A DNA stretch of 26,921 nt, from positions 1-26,921 of IMG/VR virus record IMGVR_UViG_3300025952_000002. One strand, given 5' to 3'. Made by a program: the position numbers and the translations under genes. The DNA comes from a virus. The notes beneath the pieces are model-generated. The model saw only the letters and a list, made by a program, of their open reading frames with translations. It did not search any database and was not told the origin of the DNA. Below are positions 1-6,674 of this stretch, piece after piece (positions within the stretch are counted from its first letter, which is position 1; the number at the start of each line of letters is the position of its first letter).

Positions 1-87
1 CCACCGTGCATAAAAATATCCTTAAATTGTCCGTTTCATTTTTCCTTAAATTAAATTCGGGGTTTTGGGGCTTTGTTTTAGACGGCA

Positions 88-117
88 TTGAGTGAACATT
101 CTTAATCAGTTTATTAT
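88..117 (+). promoter_or_regulatory. Possible sigma70-type promoter upstream of the first gene
   Basis: TTGAGT at 88-93 and TATTAT at 112-117 are separated by 18 bases, close to the bacterial housekeeping consensus. It lies about 100 bases before the first gene and is the only reasonable promoter candidate in the leader. The -10 runs directly into the hairpin at 118-147, so transcription could be controlled there. The -35 is imperfect, so this is tentative. Confidence 0.3.
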
Positions 118-147
118 AACACCTGCTAAATATATTTTTAGGGTGTT
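118..147 (+). terminator. Hairpin with T-rich flank, terminator or operator
   Basis: AACACC (118-123) pairs with GGTGTT (142-147), and inside it CTAAA (126-130) pairs with TTTAG (137-141); two unpaired bases (124-125) interrupt one arm. The right side continues ATTTTTGG. It could end transcription coming from the left, attenuate the operon that starts at 221, or bind a repressor because it abuts a possible -10 element. The sequence does not decide between these. Confidence 0.4.
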
Positions 148-220
148 ATTTTTGGTGTCAAAAACAAGCGTTTAGCGCAATAAAATTGCATCAAATATTT
201 AGGTCAAAAGAGGTATTGAA

Positions 221-808
221 ATGATAAAGCAGACAACTTCATTTAGTGAAAAAACTGGCGAGGTAATTAATATTAAAAGGGAGGCATTTACCGATTCCAT
301 GAATGAAGACGGTTATAGAATACCGTCTCACAAATTAGGAGCGCGGATATTTGCCGAAGTCCAATTTCCCGAAGCTATGACTGATAGCGATATTGGCAAA
401 ATGACGCGATTAGCGAAGATGATGATAGCTAAAAACAATATGCTTGGATATCGCGGCAAGGGCAAAATCATTCCTTATACAGCCGAGGAAATCGGTGATC
501 TGGTTGGATTAAAGAAAAGACGTTCTCAAGGATTCGTTTCAAAAATGATTGGGCTTGGAATTATGTGTCGCGAAGACTCAAAAGATGAAACGCGATATTT
601 TATTAATCCTGCCTATTTTATGGCGAACGGGCAGCGGCTTTCTATTGATATGTTTATCAGGTTTCAAAAGGAATTGCTTCCGATACTTCCAAAATGGGTT
701 ATAAATGAATTTTTAAACCAGGTCAACAAATACAAAGATGTTTCCTTGCTTCATGGTAATTTTAAAAATTTTATAAAACAACAAAACGAAAAAGCAAAAG
801 TAATTTAA
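221..808 (+). CDS. RepL-like winged-helix DNA-binding protein
   Basis: A 195-residue protein that resembles a group of Firmicutes phage and plasmid proteins related to RepL/replication initiators. The middle part (about residues 84-116, IPYTAEEIGDLVGLKKRR onward) reads as a winged helix-turn-helix, followed by the family-like strand TRYFINPAYF and then GQRLSIDMFIRFQKELLPIL. The early block PSHKLGARIFAEVQFP and MLGYRGKGKI also matches that group. It probably binds DNA as a replication or transcription factor; the exact role is not visible. It stands first in the + strand gene run and is followed by an 11-bp-stem RNA/DNA structure. The start ATG has AGAGGT (209-214) 6 bases upstream. Family placement is by reading only. 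Confidence 0.5.
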   Translation: MIKQTTSFSEKTGEVINIKREAFTDSMNEDGYRIPSHKLGARIFAEVQFPEAMTDSDIGKMTRLAKMMIAKNNMLGYRGKGKIIPYTAEEIGDLVGLKKRRSQGFVSKMIGLGIMCREDSKDETRYFINPAYFMANGQRLSIDMFIRFQKELLPILPKWVINEFLNQVNKYKDVSLLHGNFKNFIKQQNEKAKVI

Positions 809-811
809 TTT

Positions 812-866
812 TAGCCTTGCCATGGGATTATCCTAAAGCGGTAATCCTTCGCCGCTGGCAAGGCTA
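812..866 (+). repeat. Large nested inverted repeat between genes
   Basis: TAGCCTTGCCA (812-822) is the exact reverse complement of TGGCAAGGCTA (856-866). Within the 33-base loop, GGATTA (825-830) pairs with TAATCC (842-847), with two more C-G pairs next to it. The element sits between the stop at 808 and the ATG at 901. No T-run follows on either strand, so it is not an ordinary terminator. It could be a processing or translational control structure of the mRNA, or a protein-binding DNA site ahead of the terminase genes. Confidence 0.75.
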
Positions 867-900
867 TAAAATAGGAGAGCCAGAAAGGAGAGCGGACATT

Positions 901-1158
901 ATGAAAAGTTTAAGCAAGTATGCAATATCATTGCCGGAATTTGTTCAAGAGGCAGATTTACGTGAAATAATGCGGTTCATTAAAGGAGAAGGTAAATATC
1001 GGCTTATAGGCATTGGTATCCACACATATCCGGGAACCATACAGCAAAAATATTGTGAAGAGCTCGAAACGAGAGGATTGATATATCGGCAAACCGATGA
1101 GAAAGATCATATATTTTGGATGCCGGTAGAAGTTAAGGAGAGTGGCAATGATGGATAG
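901..1158 (+). CDS. Small hypothetical protein, possible winged helix
   Basis: An 85-residue protein of unknown function when started at ATG 901, which has AAAGGAG upstream (885-891, spacing about 9). The frame is open further upstream to a TTG at 817, but that codon has no ribosome-binding site and lies inside the stem of the 812-866 hairpin, so 901 is preferred. The C-terminal half (GTIQQKYCEELETRGLIYRQ, then a strand ending FWMPV) has the helix-then-beta pattern of a winged helix that reads a regulatory site. It overlaps the next gene by 11 bases, so the two are probably co-translated. I do not recognise a named family. Confidence 0.6.
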   Translation: MKSLSKYAISLPEFVQEADLREIMRFIKGEGKYRLIGIGIHTYPGTIQQKYCEELETRGLIYRQTDEKDHIFWMPVEVKESGNDG

Positions 1159-1564
1159 ATTTGATTTCGAACCAAGGGATGGCAATTATTATAACATAGT
1201 AGCCCATATGAGGGATGGCGGATTATGGGTCAAATACGAAGATGTTAAAGGCTTGGAATTGCAAGTCGCGACGCTTACCGAACAATTAAGCAAGATGGAG
1301 CGAAAACCAACAGAAAACGAAATTATAGATAAAATCCAAGCTCTTAATTTAAAACCGAATGATATTTTGGTTGTTAAATTAGGTTGCCAGATTAGTCTTG
1401 CTTCAAGAATTAATTTGAAGAGAGGAATTAGCAGAACACTTACAAGAAATGGATTTGAAAATGATATTTTTATCGTTGATGATATAGCAGATCTCAAAAT
1501 AGTCGATACCCTAGATCAGAGAGTGGTGATATCATGCCAGCAGGTAAACCAAGGAAACCGATAA
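1148..1564 (+). CDS. Hypothetical protein upstream of terminase
   Basis: A 138-residue protein of unknown function. AAGGAG at 1135-1140 lies 7 bases before ATG 1148; a GTG six bases earlier would touch the ribosome-binding site and is less likely. Residues about 33-60 (YEDVKGLELQVATLTEQLSK) look like a short coiled coil. The remainder is alpha/beta, with hydrophobic strands DILVVKLG and NDIFIVDDIADLKI. The gene overlaps its neighbours at both ends (11 bases before, 31 bases into terS), so it belongs to the packaging operon. Function cannot be stated from sequence. Confidence 0.6.
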   Translation: MMDRFDFEPRDGNYYNIVAHMRDGGLWVKYEDVKGLELQVATLTEQLSKMERKPTENEIIDKIQALNLKPNDILVVKLGCQISLASRINLKRGISRTLTRNGFENDIFIVDDIADLKIVDTLDQRVVISCQQVNQGNR

Positions 1565-2079
1565 CATTATTAAAGCAAGAGAAAAAGACACATTTGACTA
1601 AAAAGCAAATTGCAGAACGCGAGAAATCTGAAGTTAAGATTGGCGATAAAAATTTAGTCGCGCCTGATTATATCAGGAACGACCTAAACGCTTTCAAAAA
1701 ATGGAATGAAATCCTTGAAATTTATAAAGATGTTGACTTTGTAAGTTCTACCGATTCTGGGTTCCTTGCCCGGTATTGCCTTACATACAGTGAATATTTG
1801 GGCTTGGTAGAACGCAGAAATAAGTTAAACTCAATGTATTCCAATTGGGAAGAATATAAAGATGTTTTACCGGAAGATTTTCGGGATGCAATAGATGAGC
1901 TTTTTAAACACGATTATGAATTACAACTTGAAACCGCTATTAATAAAAAGATGGAACTTCTAATAAAAATGGAGGATCGTTCATTTTTGAATCCACTCGC
2001 AAAAGTAAAAGGCATTCCACAAAAGCAAGAAAAGCCTAAAAAAACACCTTTGCAGCAGCGTGGATTTGGAAATGTATAA
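1534..2079 (+). CDS. terS: Terminase small subunit, P27 family
   Basis: The 181-residue product resembles the P27 family of small terminase subunits, which recognise the packaging site on phage DNA and load the large subunit. It shows the usual basic N-terminus (MPAGKPRKPITLLKQEKK), then APDYIRNDLNAFKKWNEI and the helix-rich FVSSTDSGFLARYCLTYSEY block typical of the family, then a charged, lysine/glutamine-rich tail likely to contact the large subunit. Length fits the family. ATG 1534 is preceded by GGTGAT and lies inside the end of the preceding gene. The split large subunit gene follows 22 bases after the stop. Confidence 0.8.
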   Translation: MPAGKPRKPITLLKQEKKTHLTKKQIAEREKSEVKIGDKNLVAPDYIRNDLNAFKKWNEILEIYKDVDFVSSTDSGFLARYCLTYSEYLGLVERRNKLNSMYSNWEEYKDVLPEDFRDAIDELFKHDYELQLETAINKKMELLIKMEDRSFLNPLAKVKGIPQKQEKPKKTPLQQRGFGNV

Positions 2080-2101
2080 TGGAGGGAAGTTACGATAATG
2101 T

Positions 2102-2791
2102 ATGAAAAAACGAAAAGATTTAATTCTCGAAGAGTTAACGGACTATTGCCATGATGTTGAAGACAAAAAGATCATAGCCTGTCAAAAATATATTTGGGCT
2201 TGTCAGAGGTTTCTCAATGACATTAAAAGAATTGGTTCCGATGATTTCCCGTATGTTTTTAATCCCCAAATGTTTATGAATCTTGATGGCGGAGAAATAG
2301 AGGACTATTATCCGGCAGATAGATATTTGGGTTGGATGGGATTATTTAAGCATAGCAAAGGGGAGCTGGCCGGTCAACCGAAAGTGCCTGTTATTTATGA
2401 AAAATTTGTATATGGTAACATTTACGGATGGGTTCATAGGGATACTTATTTAAGACGGTTCCGGCGATCATATGAGCAGCTAGCACGGAAAAATGCCAAA
2501 AGCCAGGATAAGGCGATACAATCATTGTATGAAATATCTGCTTTCGGTGAACAAATGGCAGAAGCTTACGTAGCAGCAACGAAGAAAGCCGACACAAGGC
2601 ATGTTTGGGGTGAAGCTAAATGGCTTTATAATAATTCCGAATATTTAAGAGATAGTTTTACGTGCAAGTTTGAACAGGACTTAATGCAAGTTGTGATCCG
2701 TCACAAAAAGAGCGGGTCTTTTTTTATGCGGTTATCTAAAGATGATAAAAAAACCGGGGACGGTACATGTCCGCAGTTTATGTGCCTCGAT
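2102..2791 (+). CDS. terL: Terminase large subunit, exon 1 (ATPase N-terminal part)
   Basis: Residues 1-230 of the packaging motor ATPase. Family landmarks are YCHDVEDKKIIACQKYIWAC near residue 15, and the Walker A-type loop LARKNAKSQ at 127-135 followed by the AYVAATKKADTRHVW strand (154-169). The Walker B strand QFMCLD ends exactly at D230, where the group I intron begins. Without splicing, translation adds only five codons (KVFVA) and stops at 2809, giving a truncated protein without the catalytic Glu or the nuclease. ATG 2102 is in the family frame; an ATG at 2098 is out of frame and leads to a 18-residue peptide. GGAGGG at 2081-2086 is rather far (15 bases). Joined to exon 2 the protein is 599 residues, normal for the family. 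Confidence 0.9.
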
Positions 2792-2865
2792 AAGGTATTT
2801 GTCGCTTAGTGTAGTAATACATTAATGAAAATCGGGCAAAATCGGTGAAGGCTAAAATCCACAAC

Positions 2866-2894
2866 TTGCAATAATAGACGCAATATGTTATAAT
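2866..2894 (+). promoter_or_regulatory. Intron-internal sigma70-type promoter for the endonuclease
   Basis: TTGCAA (2866-2871) and a perfect TATAAT (2889-2894) are separated by exactly 17 bases, 21 bases before the endonuclease ATG and directly upstream of its GAGGTGAT ribosome-binding site. It would make the endonuclease independently of terminase transcription. T4 intron endonucleases are known to use their own internal promoters; here this is inferred from sequence. Confidence 0.65.
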
Positions 2895-2914
2895 ATATAT
2901 GAGGTGATTATAAC

Positions 2915-3946
2915 ATGAAAAGCGGCATTTATTGCATAAGGAGCGTTTCGCAAAACAAGATATATATAGGTCAGAGCGTTGATTTAAATCGGAGAATATT
3001 AAATCATAAATATCTTTTAAAAAAAGGAAAACACTCAAATGAAATATTGCAAAGACATCATGACAAGTATGGTATTAATGATTTAAAGTTTGAAACGATT
3101 GAGTTTTGCGAAATAGAAAATTTAGATGATAGAGAACGTTACTGGATTAATTATTATGATTCGATGAATAGAAGCAATGGTTTTAATATGGAATCAGGAG
3201 GAAATGAAAATAAGAAAATTTCAGAAGAGCGAAGAAAAGCAATAACCGGAAACGGCAACCCAATGTTCGGAAGAAAACATTCCCAAGATTTTATAAATTA
3301 TATGAGAATACACAATCGTGCTTCAAGCGATAAATTAACCTTAAAAAATGTTGAAGCAATCAAGCGAAGGCTTTTAAATGATGAAAGACAAGTTGAATTA
3401 GCCAAAGAATATGATGTCACAATATCTACCATAAACAAGATAGCGAAATGCAAAAATTGGGAATGGGTACTGCCGGAATTGAATGACAATTTAATAAAGA
3501 TTTCTGATGAGCTAAAATTAAAACGAGATAACGAATTCAGAAGATTGTTTTCAAAAGGATTGCCGATTTATGAAATTGCGAAAACAACAAATTGTGAATT
3601 TTCTACTATAAAAAAGGTTTTGGGCAAAGAATTAAATGCAAAAAATAGTAACTGGGCATTGACAAAAAAATCTATCCTTGAAGATTATAAAAAAGGATTA
3701 CGTTGCAAAGAGATAGTAAATAAATATAATATTGGAAAATCAACATATGTCAGAATAATTTCTAAAGAATACAATAACGAAAAAACAATATTAAAAGAAA
3801 AAATATTATCTCTTAAAAAGTTAGGAATGCCAAATGTAAATATTGCCGAAACCTTAAATATTCATCGAACAACAGTAACCGAATATCTTAAAAAATATGC
3901 TCCGGAATTTTTAGTGAATCATGTTAATACCGAGGTAAGCGGTTGA
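2915..3946 (+). CDS. GIY-YIG homing endonuclease inside the terL intron
   Basis: A 343-residue intron-encoded nuclease that should cut intronless terL alleles and so spread the intron. The N-terminal GIY-YIG catalytic domain shows GIY at 4-6, YIG at 17-19, Arg27, Glu74 (in DDRERYWINYY) and Asn91 (GFN), matching the I-TevI pattern. Residues 112-123 (GNGNPMFGRKHS) are a NUMOD3-type DNA-binding motif. After that come about four helix-turn-helix units (144-180, 204-236, 252-284, 293-326), suited to reading a long target. The catalytic residues are intact, so it is probably active. ATG 2915 has GAGGTGAT upstream. The last codons (VNTEVSG) run into the ribozyme core and supply the P4 3' strand. It is more AT-rich than its neighbours. 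Confidence 0.93.
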   Translation: MKSGIYCIRSVSQNKIYIGQSVDLNRRILNHKYLLKKGKHSNEILQRHHDKYGINDLKFETIEFCEIENLDDRERYWINYYDSMNRSNGFNMESGGNENKKISEERRKAITGNGNPMFGRKHSQDFINYMRIHNRASSDKLTLKNVEAIKRRLLNDERQVELAKEYDVTISTINKIAKCKNWEWVLPELNDNLIKISDELKLKRDNEFRRLFSKGLPIYEIAKTTNCEFSTIKKVLGKELNAKNSNWALTKKSILEDYKKGLRCKEIVNKYNIGKSTYVRIISKEYNNEKTILKEKILSLKKLGMPNVNIAETLNIHRTTVTEYLKKYAPEFLVNHVNTEVSG

Positions 3947-4113
3947 CCACCGCCACCGTAGAGCGTAGAGATTGAGCGATATGGAAGCAATAACATCTCC
4001 AAGAGTGCCCGACAACCAAAAAAAGGTTGTCTTTTTATTGGTTGAAAATGTACGCCGAACTTATGAAAAATCATAAGAATCAAGGGATAAAAAGCCCTTG
4101 AGATAACAAAGTG

Positions 4114-5223
4114 GAATACCATTTGCATGAAACAACAGAATATTATGATATTGGCACTTCAGGTATGAAAACTAGAAAACAACCGCTCTTATCAATTATC
4201 ACAACTGCCGGATTTGACCTAAGTCATCCATGTTATGCAGTTGAATATGAATATGTTTCTAAAATTCTTAATCCCAATATTGACGTTGAAAATGATAGAT
4301 ATTTTGTCGCTATCTGTGAGGCTGATTTAGATGAAGATGGCGCTCTTGTCGATCCTATTGATAGTGACGAGATACGAATAAAATCAAATCCGATCATCGG
4401 TGATACCGAAACCGGGAAGGAATCAATTTTAATTGATTTGTCCGAAGCACTAGATAAACCCGAGAAAATGCGGGATGTTAAGACAAAGACATTTAACATA
4501 TGGATTAATGAGCGGACTGCTGGTTACATGAACATGGAAAAATGGAAAGCTTGTGGTGCCACAAACAACAATCCCTTTCCAGACGTTCATGGAATGAAAT
4601 GTTTTCCTGGGATTGACCTTTCGGCCACACTCGACTTAACAAGTGTTGGTTTTGATATTCCTTTAGGTGAAGAAAGATATGCAATTTTATCTCATTCGTT
4701 TATGCCGGAAGAAACCTACAAAAAACGCATGAAAGAAAACAAGATACCGTTCAATTTGTGGCGAGAAAACGGATGGTTGACCGTTACCGATGGGGCGGAG
4801 GTCGATTATCATTTTGTGTTAAAATACATTCTTGATATATTTGAAAAATACGAATGGCCCAAGAACGAGTTTTGTTTTGATAAGGCTATGGCAACATGGT
4901 TATCTCATGAACTTCAAGAATCTGGTTTTTCGGTGCCAATTGAAATATATCAAGGATACCGTGACTTAAGCGAACCTACCAAGGATTTGAGGGCAAAGGT
5001 TTACAGCGGTAAAGTAATACATGACAATAACCCCGTTTTAAATTGGGCCATGTCAAACGCAATTATTCGGAAAAGCCCGAACGAATCGATTATGTTGGAC
5101 AAAGACAAAACGGCAGAAAAAATCGACCCGGTAGCGGCGTTAATCAATGCCCATAACCGCGCTATGGTCAACGAACCGGCTAAGAGGTCTATTTATGAGG
5201 AAAGAACGTCATTCAGATTGTAG
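4114..5223 (+). CDS. terL: Terminase large subunit, exon 2 (Walker B Glu, nuclease)
   Basis: Residues 231-599 of the spliced protein. It opens with EYHLHET, completing the Walker B box (CLD joined to EYH), and continues GMKTRKQPLLSIITTAGFD, the coupling motif at about 260-265. The RNase H-like nuclease that cuts the concatemer at the end of packaging follows, with the first acidic residue in PGIDLSATLDLTSVGF (Asp at about 398) and later FDKAMATWL. The family ending KIDPVAALINAHNRAM is present. The reading frame is open from a GTG at 4111, but there is no ribosome-binding site and that codon is intronic, so this is an exon and not a separate gene. The next gene begins 10 bases after its stop. 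Confidence 0.92.
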   Translation, partial: EYHLHETTEYYDIGTSGMKTRKQPLLSIITTAGFDLSHPCYAVEYEYVSKILNPNIDVENDRYFVAICEADLDEDGALVDPIDSDEIRIKSNPIIGDTETGKESILIDLSEALDKPEKMRDVKTKTFNIWINERTAGYMNMEKWKACGATNNNPFPDVHGMKCFPGIDLSATLDLTSVGFDIPLGEERYAILSHSFMPEETYKKRMKENKIPFNLWRENGWLTVTDGAEVDYHFVLKYILDIFEKYEWPKNEFCFDKAMATWLSHELQESGFSVPIEIYQGYRDLSEPTKDLRAKVYSGKVIHDNNPVLNWAMSNAIIRKSPNESIMLDKDKTAEKIDPVAALINAHNRAMVNEPAKRSIYEERTSFRL

Positions 5224-5233
5224 GAGGTTTTTT

Positions 5234-5416
5234 ATGTTCAAATTACCTAAATTAAACCTAAAAAGGCCGCATTTTACCGATGAATTCAAGCAAGAAGTCG
5301 GATTAATCGGCTTTTTTTGTTGTTTCTGTGTTGGTATAGGCGCATATGATTGGCGAATTGCTTGTATTATTGGTGGATTAATGGGGATGTGGTTTCTGTT
5401 CCCTAGAAAGGGGTGA
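5234..5416 (+). CDS. Small two-helix membrane protein between terL and portal
   Basis: A 60-residue protein: a basic N-terminal stretch (MFKLPKLNLKRPHFTDEFK), then a hydrophobic segment around residues 20-34 (VGLIGFFCCFCVGIGAY), a short turn, and a second one at about 38-56 (IACIIGGLMGMWFLF). It probably inserts in the host inner membrane. AGGAGG at 5222-5227 sits 6 bases before ATG 5234; the frame is open further upstream, but only inside terL and without a ribosome-binding site. Small unknown genes are common at this position in HK97-type head modules. A holin role cannot be excluded, but the place in the head operon does not favour it. Confidence 0.65.
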   Translation: MFKLPKLNLKRPHFTDEFKQEVGLIGFFCCFCVGIGAYDWRIACIIGGLMGMWFLFPRKG

Positions 5417-5420
5417 TTGA

Positions 5421-6674
5421 ATGGGCTTTATTACGCGACAAGCTATAAAAAACTTATCGATCCGTGAGCTTGACCATTTAATGGAATATAGTTGGGGCCG
5501 CCCGACTACTGCTGGGGTTCCGGTATCTGAACAGTCTGCGATGAACTTAATCGAAGTCCACAAATGTGTCAAAGTCCGGGCGGAAACGCGGGGATGCTTA
5601 CCGGTAGGGATTTACAAAAAGCGCCCCGATGGTCGAGGCAGAGATCCGGCATATGACCATCCGTTGCAAGATATTTTAAATGTTGCTCCAAACAATGAAA
5701 TGGATTCCCAAACTTATTATGAAAGAATGGAAATCTATTTTTCTTTATGGGGTAATGATTATTCAATTATCACACGCAATGCAAGCCGCAATAAAAACGT
5801 AACCGAACTTTACCCGGTTCCTGCATATCAAATGCAGGTTAAACGTGATCCTGAAACTCAGGATCTTTTTTATGAATATCGAGATCGGGGTCAAACCGAG
5901 CGATTACCGCCCGAAAAAGTGTTTCATATTCGTGGGATGTCGTTTGATGGTCTGACGGGTATTTCGACTATTGGAATGGCACGTGAGGCAGTGGCGCAAG
6001 GGCTTGCAATGCAGGAGTTTACAAACCGGTTTTTCGGTAACGGAATGAATGCGGGTGGAGTAATCGAATACCCCAACGCGCTAACGCCTGAAGCAAAAAA
6101 AAATCTAGTGCAGGGTTTTATGGAGGCCGGAGGTGGATTAGAGAATGCTTGGCGGCCTATTGTGATAGAAGAAGGTGCCAAGTATAACAGAATCCCGATG
6201 TCTTTTGTTGATGCCCAATTTATTGAGGTAATGAACCTTAGTAAAGAGGACATCGATGGTCTTTTCCGTGTTCCACCCCATATGGTTGCGAACCTAAAAG
6301 AATCCACGAACAATAACATTGAACACCAAGGAATTGAGTTTGTAACCTATTCCTTATTACCGATGATAACCCGGTTTGAAAGGATGGCCAACTGGCGATT
6401 ATTAACAAGAGCCGAACGAGCAGCCGGTTATTATGTCAAGGTCAACGTTGATGCCTTGTTGCGCGGTGATGCTGCAAGCCGGGGTGAATATCTGCAAAAG
6501 AAACGTCAGAATGGCGCTTTATCGGCCAATGAATGGAAAGGTCTTGACGATGAGAACCCGATTGAACAAGAGGGCGGCGATGCTTATTTGGTCAATGGTA
6601 ACATGATCAGCCTTGAAACCGCTATGAAGCAGCAACCGAGGACGAATACAACGAACGGAGGAAGTAAGAAATGA
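5421..6674 (+). CDS. Portal protein, HK97 family
   Basis: A 417-residue protein forming the dodecameric ring at one capsid vertex, through which DNA is packaged and ejected. It carries the HK97-type portal signs: an early SEQSAMNLIEVHKCVKVRAE block, DHPLQDILNVAPNNEM (about 75-90), the YDYSIITRN-like strand, PEKVFHIRGMSFDGLTGIS (about 165-185), and GLFRVPPHMVANLKES (about 285-300), followed by a polar Gln/Asn-rich tail. Length is normal. ATG 5421 follows GGGGTGAT. Its stop overlaps the protease start (ATGA at 6671-6674), so the two are coupled in translation. A terminator-like hairpin lies within the gene at 5847-5871. Confidence 0.92.
   Translation: MGFITRQAIKNLSIRELDHLMEYSWGRPTTAGVPVSEQSAMNLIEVHKCVKVRAETRGCLPVGIYKKRPDGRGRDPAYDHPLQDILNVAPNNEMDSQTYYERMEIYFSLWGNDYSIITRNASRNKNVTELYPVPAYQMQVKRDPETQDLFYEYRDRGQTERLPPEKVFHIRGMSFDGLTGISTIGMAREAVAQGLAMQEFTNRFFGNGMNAGGVIEYPNALTPEAKKNLVQGFMEAGGGLENAWRPIVIEEGAKYNRIPMSFVDAQFIEVMNLSKEDIDGLFRVPPHMVANLKESTNNNIEHQGIEFVTYSLLPMITRFERMANWRLLTRAERAAGYYVKVNVDALLRGDAASRGEYLQKKRQNGALSANEWKGLDDENPIEQEGGDAYLVNGNMISLETAMKQQPRTNTTNGGSKK
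5847..5871 (+). terminator. Terminator-like hairpin inside the portal gene
   Basis: GATCCTGA (5847-5854) and TCAGGATC (5858-5865) form a perfect 8-bp stem with a three-base loop, followed directly by six T residues (5866-5871). This is the layout of a rho-independent terminator, but it lies in the middle of the portal coding sequence (codons for RDPETQDLF). It may attenuate late transcription or be silent under antitermination. Confidence 0.5.

Larger units (their letters stand above)
2792..4113 (+). ncRNA. Group I self-splicing intron (IA-like) in terL
   Basis: Exon 1 ends in T2791 and the intron ends in G4113, as group I splicing requires. GTCG (2801-2804) pairs with the exon 1 end CGAT (P1, with the U-G pair at the splice site), and GGTATTT (2794-2800) pairs with the exon 2 start GAATACC (P10). 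Further pairings: P2 2807-2813/2818-2824 with a GUAA tetraloop; P3 TCGGGCA 2832-2838 / TGCCCGA 4006-4012; P4 TCGGT 2842-2846 / ACCGA 3929-3933; P6 GCGGT 3939-3943 / ACCGC 3949-3953; P7 GCGTA 3963-3967 / TACGC 4051-4055 with an A-rich J8/7; a P7.1-like hairpin 3968-3999; P8 4011-4017/4025-4031; P9-type hairpins at 4060-4077 and 4081-4100. P5 is not resolved. The extra P7.1 suggests subgroup IA. The endonuclease gene fills a peripheral loop between P4 strands. Confidence 0.93.

Noticed and set aside
817-900. N-terminal extension of the 901-1158 gene from TTG 817
   Set aside because: No ribosome-binding site; the region is the stem and loop of the 812-866 inverted repeat. ATG 901 has a proper site.
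4111-5223. Independent gene starting at GTG 4111
   Set aside because: No ribosome-binding site, the GTG is the end of the intron, and the protein begins in the middle of Walker B. It is exon 2 of terL.
2102-5223. terL as a pseudogene broken by endonuclease insertion, or an intein
   Set aside because: The exons join exactly with a complete set of group I pairings, and both halves keep their motifs, so it should be restored by splicing. An intein is excluded because the frame stops at 2809 and the inserted gene has its own start and stop.
5924-6319. Long minus-strand reading frames (also at 8692-9054, 9520-9894, 16990-17385)
   Set aside because: They lie opposite well-supported + strand genes, lack ribosome-binding sites and have no recognisable domains; they are mirror frames.
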